Shown here: one piece after another, positions 16,358-25,481 of the stretch
How the letters are laid out: each line of letters starts with the position of its first letter
Position numbering within the stretch: the stretch's first letter is position 1
Source: UBA8337 sp965658615
GTDB taxonomy: Bacteria > Pseudomonadota > Alphaproteobacteria > RS24
DNA length: 64,000 bases
Direction: 5' to 3'
Assembly (NCBI GenBank): GCA_965658615.1
Contig: CBFHSX010000003.1
Span: 1-64,000, forward strand
The notes under the pieces: model-generated
The model's database searches: none
Seen by the model: only the letters and a program-made list of their open reading frames with translations
Told to the model about the DNA's origin: nothing
Program-made: the position numbers and the translations under genes

Positions 16358-18203
16358 GCAGCAGGCCGCGCAGGCCACCTTTCGGGGCCTCGCCGCCGGG
16401 CAGGGTAACATCGGCGCTGATGGTTTTTTGCCCGGCCATAAAGACCCGCCAAATCTCCGCCGGCAGCCCGCTACCGGTTACCTTTTGCATAGCGCTGCCA
16501 TCATCATTGCCGACCCAGACGCCGACAACCAAAGCGCCGGAATAGCCGATAAACCACGCATCACGCCAATTTTGCGAGGTGCCGGTCTTGCCGGCAATCT
16601 CCAGCCCCGCAAGTTTGGCACGGCGCCCCGTGCCGTTTTCGACGGCCTGGCGCAGCATGGTGTTGAGCGCGCCAATATGGTGCGGCGCGACCACCGGCAG
16701 CGGCAAGGGGGTGGAGCGGTCATACAAAATATCGCCGCTACCGCTCAAAACCGTCGTGATGATATGCGGCACGGTCTGCACCCCGCCATTGGCAAAATGC
16801 GCGTAAGCCGCGGTGAGCTGCAACAGCGTCACCTCATAAGCACCGAGCGCCAAAGACGGGTGAGCGCGTAAGGGTGTGGTCAGGCCGAGGCGGCGCGCCA
16901 TATCGATAACCTTGTCGCGCCCGGCCTGCTCGCTGACCTGCACCGCGACCGTGTTGAGCGATTTGGCCAAAGCCGCCTGTGCCGTCACCGGGCCGCTATA
17001 GTCTTCATCGTAATTTTTCGGCTGCCAGCCATCAATCGAGAGCGGCGCATCGTCAAATGTGTCATCCGGGTGCAAGCCGCCCTCCAAAGCCGCCAGATAG
17101 ACAATCGGTTTGAACGCCGAGCCCGGCTGACGGCGCGCCACAGTGGCGCGATTATACGGGCTTTCAGCATAAGAGCGCCCACCGACCAGAGCCCGCACGG
17201 CGCCATTTGGGGTCATCACCACCATTGCCGCTTGACCGGCTTGGCGGGCCGCGCCTTTTTCGTCCAGCACTTGGCGAATGGCGCGCTCGGCGGCCAATTG
17301 CAGGCGCGGGTCGAGCGTGGTGATAATATCCAAATCGGCTTTCGGGCGGCCGACAAAATCGGGCAATTGGTCAAGCGTCCAATCAACCGCATAATGCGCC
17401 GCATCGGATGAGCGATTGACAATGCTCACTTCTTGGCCGGCCCAGGCCGTCAATTCGGCGGCGCTTAAATGGCCGGTCTCGTGCATGGCGCGCAAGACCA
17501 ATTGCGCCCGCGCCCGCGCGCCTTGCGGATTGCGGGTTGGCGCATAGCGGCTCGGCGCTTTCAAAAGACCGGCCAGAAGCGCCGCTTCGCCGGTCGTCAG
17601 ACTTTGCACCGGCCGGTTGAAATAGGTCTCCGCCGCCGCTTGCACGCCATAGGCCCCGGCACCGAAATAGACGCGGTTGAGATAAAGCGCCAAAATATCC
17701 TGCTTGCTGAATTGGGCTTCCAGCCAGAACGCCAAGAGCAGTTCTTGGATCTTGCGCTTATAGCTACGCTCGGGCGTCAAAAACACGTTTTTGGCCAATT
17801 GCTGCGTCAGGGTCGAGCCGCCCTGCACTGTGCGTCCGGCCCGTAAATTGGCCACAACGGCGCGCGCCAAGCCGCGCGGGTCGAGGCCCAAATGATCAAA
17901 GAACCGCCGGTCTTCAATCGCCGTCACGGCGGCCACCAAATCCGACGGCAAATCATCAAAGCGTAGGGGCTGGCCGCCGCGTCGCCCGCGCCGTGCCACC
18001 AACTCGTCTTCATATGAATAGAGACTGAGCTCGGCCTTGGCGCCGATCTTCCAAAGATCATCCGTGTCGGGTAGGTCGAGCGCATAGGTGAACACCAGAC
18101 CGGTCAGACCGATCAGCCCCCATAGGGCGACCAGAACGCTCCAATAAAGCCAGCGCCAGCGGGGCTTCAATGTCTCTTTTGGCGTTTCTTGTGGCGCGCT
18201 CAT
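16338..18203 (-). CDS. Class A penicillin-binding protein (PBP1A family, bifunctional)
   Basis: A 621-residue peptidoglycan synthase. After one signal-anchor helix (residues 20-40) comes a GT51 transglycosylase domain with catalytic Glu in TAIEDRRFFDH (E97) and GGSTLTQQLAKN. The transpeptidase domain has SAFK (S362/K365), SLN (415-417) and KTGTS (539-543). It is shorter than classical PBP1A, lacking the long insert/C-terminal tail. It polymerises and cross-links peptidoglycan in the periplasm. It lies 21 bp downstream of gyrB. Confidence 0.92.
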   Translation of the reverse strand: MSAPQETPKETLKPRWRWLYWSVLVALWGLIGLTGLVFTYALDLPDTDDLWKIGAKAELSLYSYEDELVARRGRRGGQPLRFDDLPSDLVAAVTAIEDRRFFDHLGLDPRGLARAVVANLRAGRTVQGGSTLTQQLAKNVFLTPERSYKRKIQELLLAFWLEAQFSKQDILALYLNRVYFGAGAYGVQAAAETYFNRPVQSLTTGEAALLAGLLKAPSRYAPTRNPQGARARAQLVLRAMHETGHLSAAELTAWAGQEVSIVNRSSDAAHYAVDWTLDQLPDFVGRPKADLDIITTLDPRLQLAAERAIRQVLDEKGAARQAGQAAMVVMTPNGAVRALVGGRSYAESPYNRATVARRQPGSAFKPIVYLAALEGGLHPDDTFDDAPLSIDGWQPKNYDEDYSGPVTAQAALAKSLNTVAVQVSEQAGRDKVIDMARRLGLTTPLRAHPSLALGAYEVTLLQLTAAYAHFANGGVQTVPHIITTVLSGSGDILYDRSTPLPLPVVAPHHIGALNTMLRQAVENGTGRRAKLAGLEIAGKTGTSQNWRDAWFIGYSGALVVGVWVGNDDGSAMQKVTGSGLPAEIWRVFMAGQKTISADVTLPGGEAPKGGLRGLLQRLFGG

Positions 18204-18224
18204 GCGGTGATCCCGCGCAATGGT

Positions 18225-20654
18225 TTAAATATCCAAATTGGATACGGCCAGCGCATTATCTTGAATGAACTGCCGGCGCGGCTCCACCACATCGCCCATA
18301 AGCTGCTCGAACAAATCATTGCTTTCGGCGACATCTTGCACGCGCACCCGCAAGAGCGAGCGTGCATCCTTATCCAATGTCGTTTGCCATAGCTGCTCGG
18401 GGTTCATCTCCCCCAGCCCCTTATAGCGTTGCAGCGCAATGCCGGTGCGGCCCTGATCGAGCACAGTGGCCAGCAATTCGCTCGGCGTGTTAATGGCGAT
18501 GCGCTTATCCTTAATGGCCAGCTCGGCCGGGTCGAGATAGACGCTTTGCAGCGCCGGTGCCATGGCATCAAGACGCTGTGCATCAGCCGAGGCGATGAGC
18601 GGGCCGTCAATATGAAACGCCTCGCGCACCCCGCGCAATTCACGCGCAAAGGTCAGACCGCCATCATCGGTCGGGGCGCCGCCCCAGCCGCGCTCCACCT
18701 CATCAGCCATGCGGTTCAGCCGCGCGGCAATATATTGCGCGCTTTGCTCGGCCATTTCGCGTTTCGACAAAACCTCCGGCGTCAGCGCTCCGGCAATGGC
18801 GGTTTGTTCGATGATGAATTGCGGATATTTCGGCGGCAAGCCGTTCAAAATGGTTTTGATCTGACGCGCTTGCTCCAGCATTTCGGCCAAATCGGCACCG
18901 CTTCTCTGCTCGCCCGAAGCCATGGTCAGCACGGCTTCGCCAAGCCCTGCTTCGATCAGGTAATCCTCCAGCGCCGCGTCATCTTTCAGATAACGCTCAG
19001 CGCTTTGGCGGCGGATTTTATACAAGGGCGGTTGCGCGATAAACAAATGCCCGCGCTCAATCACCTCCGGCATTTGCCGATAAAAGAAGGTCAGCAAGAG
19101 CGTGCGAATATGCGCCCCGTCGACATCAGCATCGGTCATGATGATGATTTTGTGATAGCGCAATTTATCGACATTGAAATCCTCGCGGCCAATGCCTGTG
19201 CCCAGCGCCGTGATCAGCGTGCCGATCTCATTTGAGGACAGCATTTTGTCAAACCGCGCGCGCTCGACATTGAGGATTTTACCGCGCAAGGGCAGCACCG
19301 CCTGATTGGCGCGATTGCGCGCCTGTTTGGCAGAGCCGCCGGCACTATCGCCCTCAACAATGAATAATTCGGACTGCGCCGGATCGCGCGACTGGCAATC
19401 AGCCAGCTTGCCGGGCAGGCTGGAGACATCCAGCGCCCCTTTGCGCCGTGTCAGCTCGCGCGCTTTACGCGCCGCTTCGCGCGCCGCGGCCGCCTCAACA
19501 ACTTTATTGATAATTGCTTTGGCTTCATTCGGGTGTTCTTCGAACCAATCATTCAGCACTTCATTGACGACGCTTTCGACCACCGGCCGCACTTCCGACG
19601 AGACCAGCTTGTCTTTTGTCTGGCTGGAGAATTTCGGGTCCGGCACTTTCACCGAGAGAACCGCCGTCAGTCCTTCGCGGCAATCATCGCCCGACAGCGC
19701 GACTTTTTCCTTTTTGGCAATGCCCGATTTATTGGCGTAATTATTCACTGTGCGGGTCAGTGCACCGCGGAAACCGGCCAAATGCGTGCCGCCATCGCGT
19801 TGCGGGATATTATTGGTGAAGCACAAAACCGTCTCGTGATAGCTGTCATTCCACCACAGCGCCAGTTCGACACCAATATCCTCAGCCTCGGCGCGCAGCG
19901 CAATCGGCGTATCGATCAGGGTTGATTTATGGCGGTCGAGATATTGGGCAAACGCTTCCAGCCCACCTTCATATTTCAGCTCGATACGCTTCGGCTCGGC
20001 ACCGCGTCGGTCTTCAAGCACAATGCCGACGCCGCTATTCAAAAACGCCAACTCGCGCAAGCGGTGCTCCAGCGTCTCGAAATTAAACTCGGTCATGGTG
20101 AAGGTCTCTGCCGAGGGGTGGAAGGTCACATGCGTGCCGTTATCCTCCGCCTCGCCAATCACCGCCAAATCCTCTTCAGCCTCGCCATGCGCGAAACGCA
20201 TTTTGTGGAGCTTGCCGCCGCGGCGAATGGTCAACTCCAACCAATCTGACAGCGCGTTGACGACAGAAATACCAACGCCGTGCAAACCGCCGGAGACTTT
20301 ATAGCTGTTTGAGTCGAACTTACCGCCGGCGTGCAATTGCGTCATAATGACTTGCGCCGCCGAAACGCCTTCTTCCGGGTGCATTTCGGTCGGGATGCCG
20401 CGCCCATTATCGGAAACCGACACCGAGCCATCGGCGTTCAGCACCACTTCCACCGTGTCGCAATGACCGGCCAAGGCCTCATCGATGGAATTGTCGACCA
20501 CCTCATAGACCATATGGTGCAGGCCGGTGCCGTCATCCGTATCGCCAATATACATGCCAGGGCGTTTTCGAACCGCCTCAAGGCCTTTCAAAACCTTAAT
20601 CGAGGAGGCGCCATATTCGCCATTATCGGTTTCCGGCAGATCCTGTTCACTCAT
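18225..20654 (-). CDS. gyrB: DNA gyrase subunit B
   Basis: An 809-residue type IIA topoisomerase subunit. The GHKL ATPase domain has VDNSIDEALAGHC, DNGRGIP and GGLHGVGISVVNALS; the transducer Lys is in SSQTKDKLVSSEV; the TOPRIM domain has EGDSAGGSAKQARNR and DADVDGAHIRTLLLTFF; the tail has RYKGLGEMNPEQLWQTT. With GyrA it introduces negative supercoils. It is the fourth gene of a dnaA-dnaN-recF-gyrB array, 18 bp downstream of recF. Confidence 0.97.
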   Translation of the reverse strand: MSEQDLPETDNGEYGASSIKVLKGLEAVRKRPGMYIGDTDDGTGLHHMVYEVVDNSIDEALAGHCDTVEVVLNADGSVSVSDNGRGIPTEMHPEEGVSAAQVIMTQLHAGGKFDSNSYKVSGGLHGVGISVVNALSDWLELTIRRGGKLHKMRFAHGEAEEDLAVIGEAEDNGTHVTFHPSAETFTMTEFNFETLEHRLRELAFLNSGVGIVLEDRRGAEPKRIELKYEGGLEAFAQYLDRHKSTLIDTPIALRAEAEDIGVELALWWNDSYHETVLCFTNNIPQRDGGTHLAGFRGALTRTVNNYANKSGIAKKEKVALSGDDCREGLTAVLSVKVPDPKFSSQTKDKLVSSEVRPVVESVVNEVLNDWFEEHPNEAKAIINKVVEAAAAREAARKARELTRRKGALDVSSLPGKLADCQSRDPAQSELFIVEGDSAGGSAKQARNRANQAVLPLRGKILNVERARFDKMLSSNEIGTLITALGTGIGREDFNVDKLRYHKIIIMTDADVDGAHIRTLLLTFFYRQMPEVIERGHLFIAQPPLYKIRRQSAERYLKDDAALEDYLIEAGLGEAVLTMASGEQRSGADLAEMLEQARQIKTILNGLPPKYPQFIIEQTAIAGALTPEVLSKREMAEQSAQYIAARLNRMADEVERGWGGAPTDDGGLTFARELRGVREAFHIDGPLIASADAQRLDAMAPALQSVYLDPAELAIKDKRIAINTPSELLATVLDQGRTGIALQRYKGLGEMNPEQLWQTTLDKDARSLLRVRVQDVAESNDLFEQLMGDVVEPRRQFIQDNALAVSNLDI

Positions 20655-20672
20655 GCGTCTCGCCCTATCTTT

Positions 20673-21872
20673 CTATGCCGACCCAAGGGTCGTCTCATTA
20701 TCGCTCAATCTTATGGCGGTGGTTTCCCCAAAGCCGGTGAAAGCCGCTTCATCGGTGCCGGTAATCCAGCTTTGCCCGCCCAAAGCGGTCAAGATCTCGG
20801 CCAAAGCGGCGCGGCGTTGGCCGTCCAAATGCGCCGCTACTTCGTCGAGCAGCAGCATGGGCACGTCGCCGGTGCGCGCCGCCACGCTATGCGCTTGTGC
20901 CAGAATAAGCCCGACCAGAAGCGCTTTTTGCTCGCCGGTCGAGCAATCACCGGCCGGCATGCCCTTAGCGGCATAGACCACTTGCAAATCGCTGCGGTGC
21001 GGGCCCGATAAGGTTCGACCGGCGCTGGCATCGAGACCGCGCGCTTGGCGCAATTCAAGCCGAAACCCGTCCTCAACATCGAGCGCTGACTGGGCGCGTA
21101 ACGCCGCTTCCAAGGCGCCCTCCAGCGCCACATCGGCGCGCGGGAAAGCCGCTTCAGGGATCGCCGCCAGTCCGACCGCCAACGCATCCAACGCGACAAG
21201 CCGCGCCGCCGCAAGGGCGACGCCGTGCAGCGCCATTTCTTCTTCCAGCCCGTCGAGCCAGCTATTTGCCTCAAACGCCGTCCCCGGTGTTTGCAATAAA
21301 CGGTTTCTTTCGCGCATGGCTTTTTCATAAGCCGCGATATGGCGCGACAGACCGGCATCGAGGCTTTGCGCGAAACGGTCGAGGAATTTGCGCCGACCGG
21401 CTGCGCCATCGCCAAACAGGCGATCCATAGCCGGCGTCAGCCAAAGCTGCGGCACGGCGCGCGCCAGCTCATCGACGCGGGCATTTTCGCCATCAATCCG
21501 CACCTGTCGTCCGCTCTTATTGGCCGCACCGCCAAAACCCACACCGGCGCGCAAGGCGCCGGTCGGTCCGTCAATATCGGCCAGCACGGTCCAGCCGCCG
21601 AGCCGGTCTTTTTGCATATCCTCAAGCGCCGCACCGCGCAAACCGCGGCCCGCCGCCAAGATGGAGACGGCTTCCAGAATGTTGGTTTTGCCCATGCCAT
21701 TGGGACCGGTGATGATGACCGCGCCGCCCGCGCATGATATATCCAGCGCCGCATGCGAGCGGAAATTGGTGAGCCGCAAACGGGTAATATGGGGTGCGGC
21801 AAAATCTGTTTGCAGATCCGCTCTTGCCGCACCATCGGGCAGCGTGTCAGCCATGACAGCGCGCGGCTCCAT
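20673..21872 (-). CDS. recF: DNA replication/repair protein RecF
   Basis: A 399-residue SMC-like ATPase. The N-terminus has LRLTNFRSH, Walker A GPNGMGKTNILEA, and signature LSGPHRSDL; Walker B is MLLLDEVAAHLD. RecF loads RecA at gaps through RecOR. The ATG follows the dnaN stop directly (TAGATG), implying translational coupling. An internal Met at residue 7 (21854) is an alternative start. Confidence 0.95.
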   Translation of the reverse strand: MEPRAVMADTLPDGAARADLQTDFAAPHITRLRLTNFRSHAALDISCAGGAVIITGPNGMGKTNILEAVSILAAGRGLRGAALEDMQKDRLGGWTVLADIDGPTGALRAGVGFGGAANKSGRQVRIDGENARVDELARAVPQLWLTPAMDRLFGDGAAGRRKFLDRFAQSLDAGLSRHIAAYEKAMRERNRLLQTPGTAFEANSWLDGLEEEMALHGVALAAARLVALDALAVGLAAIPEAAFPRADVALEGALEAALRAQSALDVEDGFRLELRQARGLDASAGRTLSGPHRSDLQVVYAAKGMPAGDCSTGEQKALLVGLILAQAHSVAARTGDVPMLLLDEVAAHLDGQRRAALAEILTALGGQSWITGTDEAAFTGFGETTAIRLSDNETTLGSA

Positions 21873-22991
21873 CTACACCCGCATCGGCATCAGCACATAA
21901 AGCGCATGCGCATCTTCACCGTCGCGGACAATGGTCGGCGAGCCACTATCGGCCAGCTCGAAAGTTGCGGTTTCGCCGTCCAACTGGCCGGTAATATCCA
22001 TCAGATAGCGCGCATTAAAGCCGATTTCCATGGCCCCGGCCGCATACGCCACGGCCAGCTCATCACTGGCCGAGCCGCTATCGGGATTGGAGACGGACAG
22101 GCCCAGGCGGTCCGTGTCGAGCTCGAGCTTGACGGCGCGCGATTTCTCGCTGGAAATAGCCGAGACGCGATCAACGCTTTGCGCAAAGCTTTTCGCATCG
22201 ACACTCAGCACTTTGTCATTATCCGATGGGATGACCCGCGTATAATCGGGGAATTTGCCGTCGATCAGTTTCGAGGTCAGGACAATATTGGAAAAGGCGA
22301 AATTAATTTTTGTGTCCGAGACTTGCAGCGACACCTCGCCTTCTTCCTCTTCCAGCAATTTTTGCACCTCGCCGACGGTTTTGCGCGGGATGATAATCGC
22401 CGGCATGGCCTCGGCCCCGACCGGACGCTCCATTTGCACCCGCGCCAGACGGTGACCATCAGTCGCCACGGCGCGCAGCAATTGCGCGCCATCTTCTTCC
22501 AAAGCGTGCAGATAAATGCCGTTCAAATAATACCGTGTCTCCTCGACCGAAATGGCAAAACGCGTCTTGTCGATAAGACGGCCCAAAGCTTTGGCCGGCA
22601 GGGCAAAGGCGACAGGCATTTCGTCGCGCGCCATGACTGGGAAATCTTCTTTCGGCAGGGCTTGCAGCGCAAAGCTTGATTTGCCGGCCGTCAGATTGAG
22701 GCGGCCGCCTGTCTCGTCTGTCGCCAATTCGACCTGCGCGCCATCAGGCAATTTGCGGACAATGTCATACAGCATATGCGCCGGCGCTGTAATGGCACCT
22801 TCCTGCGCCACTTCGGCCTCGACGCGCTCGCGCATTTCAATCTCCAAATCCGTGGCGGTGAGACCCAAAACACCGTTTTCGGCCTCGAGCAGCACATTGG
22901 ATAAGATCGGGATAGTGTTCCGGCGTTCGACGACGCTCTGGACATGGTTCAGCGCTTTTAACAGATCACTGCGTTCAATCGTTGTTTTCAT
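21873..22991 (-). CDS. dnaN: DNA polymerase III sliding clamp (beta subunit)
   Basis: A 372-residue clamp with the three-domain layout; the N-terminus has LLKALNHVQSVVERRNTIPILSNVLLEA, the middle YYLNGIYLH and ATDGHRLA, and the C-terminus the usual VLMPMRV peptide. It tethers Pol III to DNA. It lies between dnaA and recF. The GAGGAGAGG before the ATG is a strong ribosome-binding site. The 205-bp spacer from dnaA shows no convincing promoter. Confidence 0.97.
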   Translation of the reverse strand: MKTTIERSDLLKALNHVQSVVERRNTIPILSNVLLEAENGVLGLTATDLEIEMRERVEAEVAQEGAITAPAHMLYDIVRKLPDGAQVELATDETGGRLNLTAGKSSFALQALPKEDFPVMARDEMPVAFALPAKALGRLIDKTRFAISVEETRYYLNGIYLHALEEDGAQLLRAVATDGHRLARVQMERPVGAEAMPAIIIPRKTVGEVQKLLEEEEGEVSLQVSDTKINFAFSNIVLTSKLIDGKFPDYTRVIPSDNDKVLSVDAKSFAQSVDRVSAISSEKSRAVKLELDTDRLGLSVSNPDSGSASDELAVAYAAGAMEIGFNARYLMDITGQLDGETATFELADSGSPTIVRDGEDAHALYVLMPMRV

Positions 22992-23196
22992 TTGATCCTC
23001 TCCTCACACAAGGCCCGCGCGGCTTGGTTATGGCTTTCATCCGAGCGGATGGCCTGCATGAGGGCGCTATCATGGCGTTTTATGGCCCCGAAAGCTGTGC
23101 CGAATCAGGCGCATCCATATGTCAAAAACATACCAGAATTCCTTGCCAGACGGGCAGTTTTTTTCACCTTTTCGGGGGATGAAAAGCGGTTTAAGG

Positions 23197-24678
23197 CTAG
23201 TTTTCCAGCATCCGCCGCAGGAGATCAACATCCTCATCCAGCGCCGGGTCTTCTTCGCGCAATTGTTCGATTTTGCGCACGGCATGGATAACGGTTGTGT
23301 GGTCGCGGCCGCCAAATTTGCGACCGATTTCCGGCAAGGAGCGTGTCGTCAATTGCTTCGACAAATACATGGCGATTTGGCGCGGGCGGGCAACAGAACG
23401 GGCACGGCGCGCCGATAGCATATCGCCCATTTTGACGTTGAAATATTCCGCCACACGGCGCTGAATTTCATCAATGGTGACACGACGCTCGGAGGCGCGC
23501 AGCAAGTCACGCAGCACGTCTTGCGCCATTTCCAAGCTGACCGGACGGCCGACAAAACTGGCATAGGCGATGACGCGGTTAAGCGCACCTTCAAGCTCGC
23601 GCACATTGGAGACAATGCGCTGTGCCAAAAACTCCAACACTTGTTGTGGGGTGGCCATGCCCTCGCCACGTGCTGACAGCGCATCGGCTTTTGATTGCAA
23701 AATACCCAGACGCAGCTCGTAATCGGTCGGGTGAATATCGGCCACCAGACCCCAGCCAAGGCGCGAGCGAATGCGTTCCTCAATGCCCTCCAAATCGGTC
23801 GGCGAGCGGTCGGCGGAAATAATCACCTGCCGGTTATGGTCGATCAGCGCATTAAACGTATGGAAAAATTCTTCCTGCGTGCTGTCCTTGCCGGCAATGA
23901 ATTGGATATCGTCAATCATCAGCACATCGACTTCGCGAAATTGCTGCTTAAAGGCCATTGTGTCCTTAAAGCGCAGCGCGCGGATGAACTGATACATAAA
24001 TTTTTCAGCCGACAGATAAAGCACATTGCGCGACGGGTCCTGACGGCGGATCTCCCAAGCAATCGCGTGCATCAAATGGGTTTTACCAAGTCCGACACCG
24101 CCATAGAGAAATAGCGGATTAAAAGCGACGCTGCCGGCTTCGGTCAGACGGCGCGCGGCGGCATGCGCCAGCTCATTGGATTTGCCGACAATGAAATTGT
24201 CAAAGGTAAAGCGCGGGTCAAGCGGCGCGCCGACATCCTCGCGCCCGCTCGGCTCGACAATCGGCTCAGACGGCGCGGCTTGGCGCAAAGGTGCCGCCAT
24301 CGGGCTTTTTCGCGGTGCCACGGCTTTTTGTTCGCGCACTTCCGGCGGTTTTTTCTCGCTCGGTGCCCATTCCGGCTGCAACTCGATTTCAACTTTACGA
24401 ATGCCCGCATCCTCAGCCTGCCAATGGTCGCGAATACGATTGAGGTAATTGGCTTCAATCCAGCTGCCGACAAAACGCGTCGGCACATGCAACACGATAA
24501 CGCCCTTGCGGGCCGTGCGCACATTTAGCGATTTGAACCAGCTATTAAAAGTCGCCTCGCCAAGCTCGGCGCGCAAGCGCGAGCGCACGCGGTGCCATTG
24601 TGTCGTGACGGTTTCGGGAACAGGCTGGACCGTTTCAGAAAATTTCGTGTCATCCATTTTGCCGTCCCGCTCGCTCAT
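23197..24678 (-). CDS. dnaA: Chromosomal replication initiator DnaA
   Basis: A 493-residue AAA+ initiator. Domain I (residues about 20-100) is followed by a variable linker; domain III has Walker A GGVGLGKTHLMHAI and Walker B DVLMIDDIQFIAGK; domain IV ends with the DnaA signature RPRQIAMYLSKQLT...GRDHTTVIHAVRKI. It melts oriC. The leader is 250 nt or more, with two GANTC sites. A MDDTKF start eight codons downstream is possible but less likely. Confidence 0.97.
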   Translation of the reverse strand: MSERDGKMDDTKFSETVQPVPETVTTQWHRVRSRLRAELGEATFNSWFKSLNVRTARKGVIVLHVPTRFVGSWIEANYLNRIRDHWQAEDAGIRKVEIELQPEWAPSEKKPPEVREQKAVAPRKSPMAAPLRQAAPSEPIVEPSGREDVGAPLDPRFTFDNFIVGKSNELAHAAARRLTEAGSVAFNPLFLYGGVGLGKTHLMHAIAWEIRRQDPSRNVLYLSAEKFMYQFIRALRFKDTMAFKQQFREVDVLMIDDIQFIAGKDSTQEEFFHTFNALIDHNRQVIISADRSPTDLEGIEERIRSRLGWGLVADIHPTDYELRLGILQSKADALSARGEGMATPQQVLEFLAQRIVSNVRELEGALNRVIAYASFVGRPVSLEMAQDVLRDLLRASERRVTIDEIQRRVAEYFNVKMGDMLSARRARSVARPRQIAMYLSKQLTTRSLPEIGRKFGGRDHTTVIHAVRKIEQLREEDPALDEDVDLLRRMLEN

Positions 24679-24842
24679 TTTTTTATCCCTTTTTTAACCG
24701 CGATATGCGGTGATGACACGCGCCGAGCTGGTATCGGCTTTTCGGGTGCGCTGCGAGCAATCGACTGAATTGCGGCCCTGTGCTTTTCTCTTTTCGCCAA
24801 TAGCGGCCAAAAGAGAACCCCCCCGTTTTCGCTAACCCCCTA

Positions 24843-24859
24843 GATTCATTTCCAGAATC
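24843..24859. promoter_or_regulatory. Pair of GANTC (CcrM-type) sites in the dnaA leader
   Basis: GATTC at 24843-24847 and GAATC at 24855-24859. In Caulobacter the methylation state of GANTC sites near dnaA influences its transcription; a similar role here is inference. Confidence 0.4.
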
Positions 24860-24908
24860 CGCTTGAGGCTTAAAAAGCCCTAAAAGCTGCGGGTTTCAAC
24901 GTGTTTTG

Positions 24909-24937
24909 ACGATACAAATAAGAGGCGGGTCTGGCAA
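24909..24937 (-). promoter_or_regulatory. Predicted promoter of dnaA
   Basis: On the minus strand TTGCCA, 17-base spacer, TATCGT, about 230 bp upstream of the dnaA start. This is the best match in the spacer. Confidence 0.4.
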
Positions 24938-25003
24938 CGGGAAGAAAAAGAGAACAGGAATTTTTTTTCAACGTTTTTTCATTTTTCTGTCATGCCCCCG
25001 ACA

Positions 25004-25035
25004 AAAAACGCCCGCTGCAACAAGCGGGCGTTTTT
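25004..25035 (-). terminator. rpsT intrinsic terminator
   Basis: A perfect 12-bp stem (AAAAACGCCCGC and GCGGGCGTTTTT) with an eight-base loop, 47 bp past the rpsT stop. A second, imperfect GC hairpin (25046-25080) lies between it and the stop codon. Confidence 0.85.
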
Positions 25036-25081
25036 CTAAATCTCGATCGACACGGAGCGGCCCGAAGGCCGCGCGTCGATT

Positions 25082-25345
25082 TTAAACAATAGCGCTGACG
25101 CGTTTGGCCAAACGCGACACTTTGCGCGAGGCGGTGCGCTTGTGCAGCAGGCCTTTTTGACCGGCGCGCGCAATAGCCGGCTGCGCCGTGCGCAGTGCCG
25201 TTTCAGCAGCGGCTTTGTCGCCCGCGCTTATGGCTTCTTCAACGCGACGGATAAAGGTCCGCATCTTCGAACGCTGGTCACGATTACGCGCTGTGCGACG
25301 CTCGATTTTACGAACCATTTTCTTGGCTGACTTTGTGTTGGCCAT
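25082..25345 (-). CDS. rpsT: 30S ribosomal protein S20
   Basis: An 87-residue basic protein starting MANTKSAKKMVRKIERRTARNRDQRS, diagnostic of S20, which binds 16S rRNA early in 30S assembly. It lies upstream of dnaA as in many alphaproteobacteria, but its own terminator separates them. A consensus-like promoter precedes it, and the leader contains a small hairpin (AAGCCG/CGGCTT, 25382-25397). Confidence 0.97.
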   Translation of the reverse strand: MANTKSAKKMVRKIERRTARNRDQRSKMRTFIRRVEEAISAGDKAAAETALRTAQPAIARAGQKGLLHKRTASRKVSRLAKRVSAIV

Positions 25346-25414
25346 ATTAATGTCCTGTTCTCAAATTAACTGTGCCCGGTCAAGCCGGAAGCGGCTTTAT
25401 TAGGCAGATGGCGC

Positions 25415-25443
25415 GTTATAGGCAAGATGACCGATGAGGTCAA
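25415..25443 (-). promoter_or_regulatory. Predicted rpsT promoter
   Basis: On the minus strand TTGACC, 17-base spacer, TATAAC, a near-consensus sigma-70 promoter about 70 bp upstream of the rpsT ATG. Confidence 0.65.
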
Positions 25444-25481
25444 GACCCGTGCGGGGTTTTTCACGCCCCCTATGCGCGGCC

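Larger units (their letters stand above)
24679..25081. other. 403-bp dnaA-rpsT intergenic region
   Basis: This stretch has no gene. It holds the rpsT terminator, a dnaA promoter, two closely spaced GANTC sites, a 5-bp hairpin (ACCGC/GCGGT, 24697-24711) just upstream of the dnaA ribosome-binding site, T-tracts near 24961 and a GGCTT-AAA-AAGCC dyad at 24867-24879. I find no TTATCCACA-type DnaA box, so oriC is not indicated here. Confidence 0.6.

Noticed and set aside
22992..23196. Separate dnaN promoter with TTGACA
   Set aside because: A TTGACA exists on the minus strand but no acceptable -10 follows at 16-18 bases, so I did not annotate it.
24679..25081. oriC beside dnaA
   Set aside because: No TTATCCACA-type boxes or repeats of them; alphaproteobacterial origins are often near hemE instead.
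25462..25480. GGGG...CCCC hairpin upstream of rpsT as terminator for the enoyl-CoA hydratase gene
   Set aside because: The stem is only four bases and has no T-tract in the direction of transcription.
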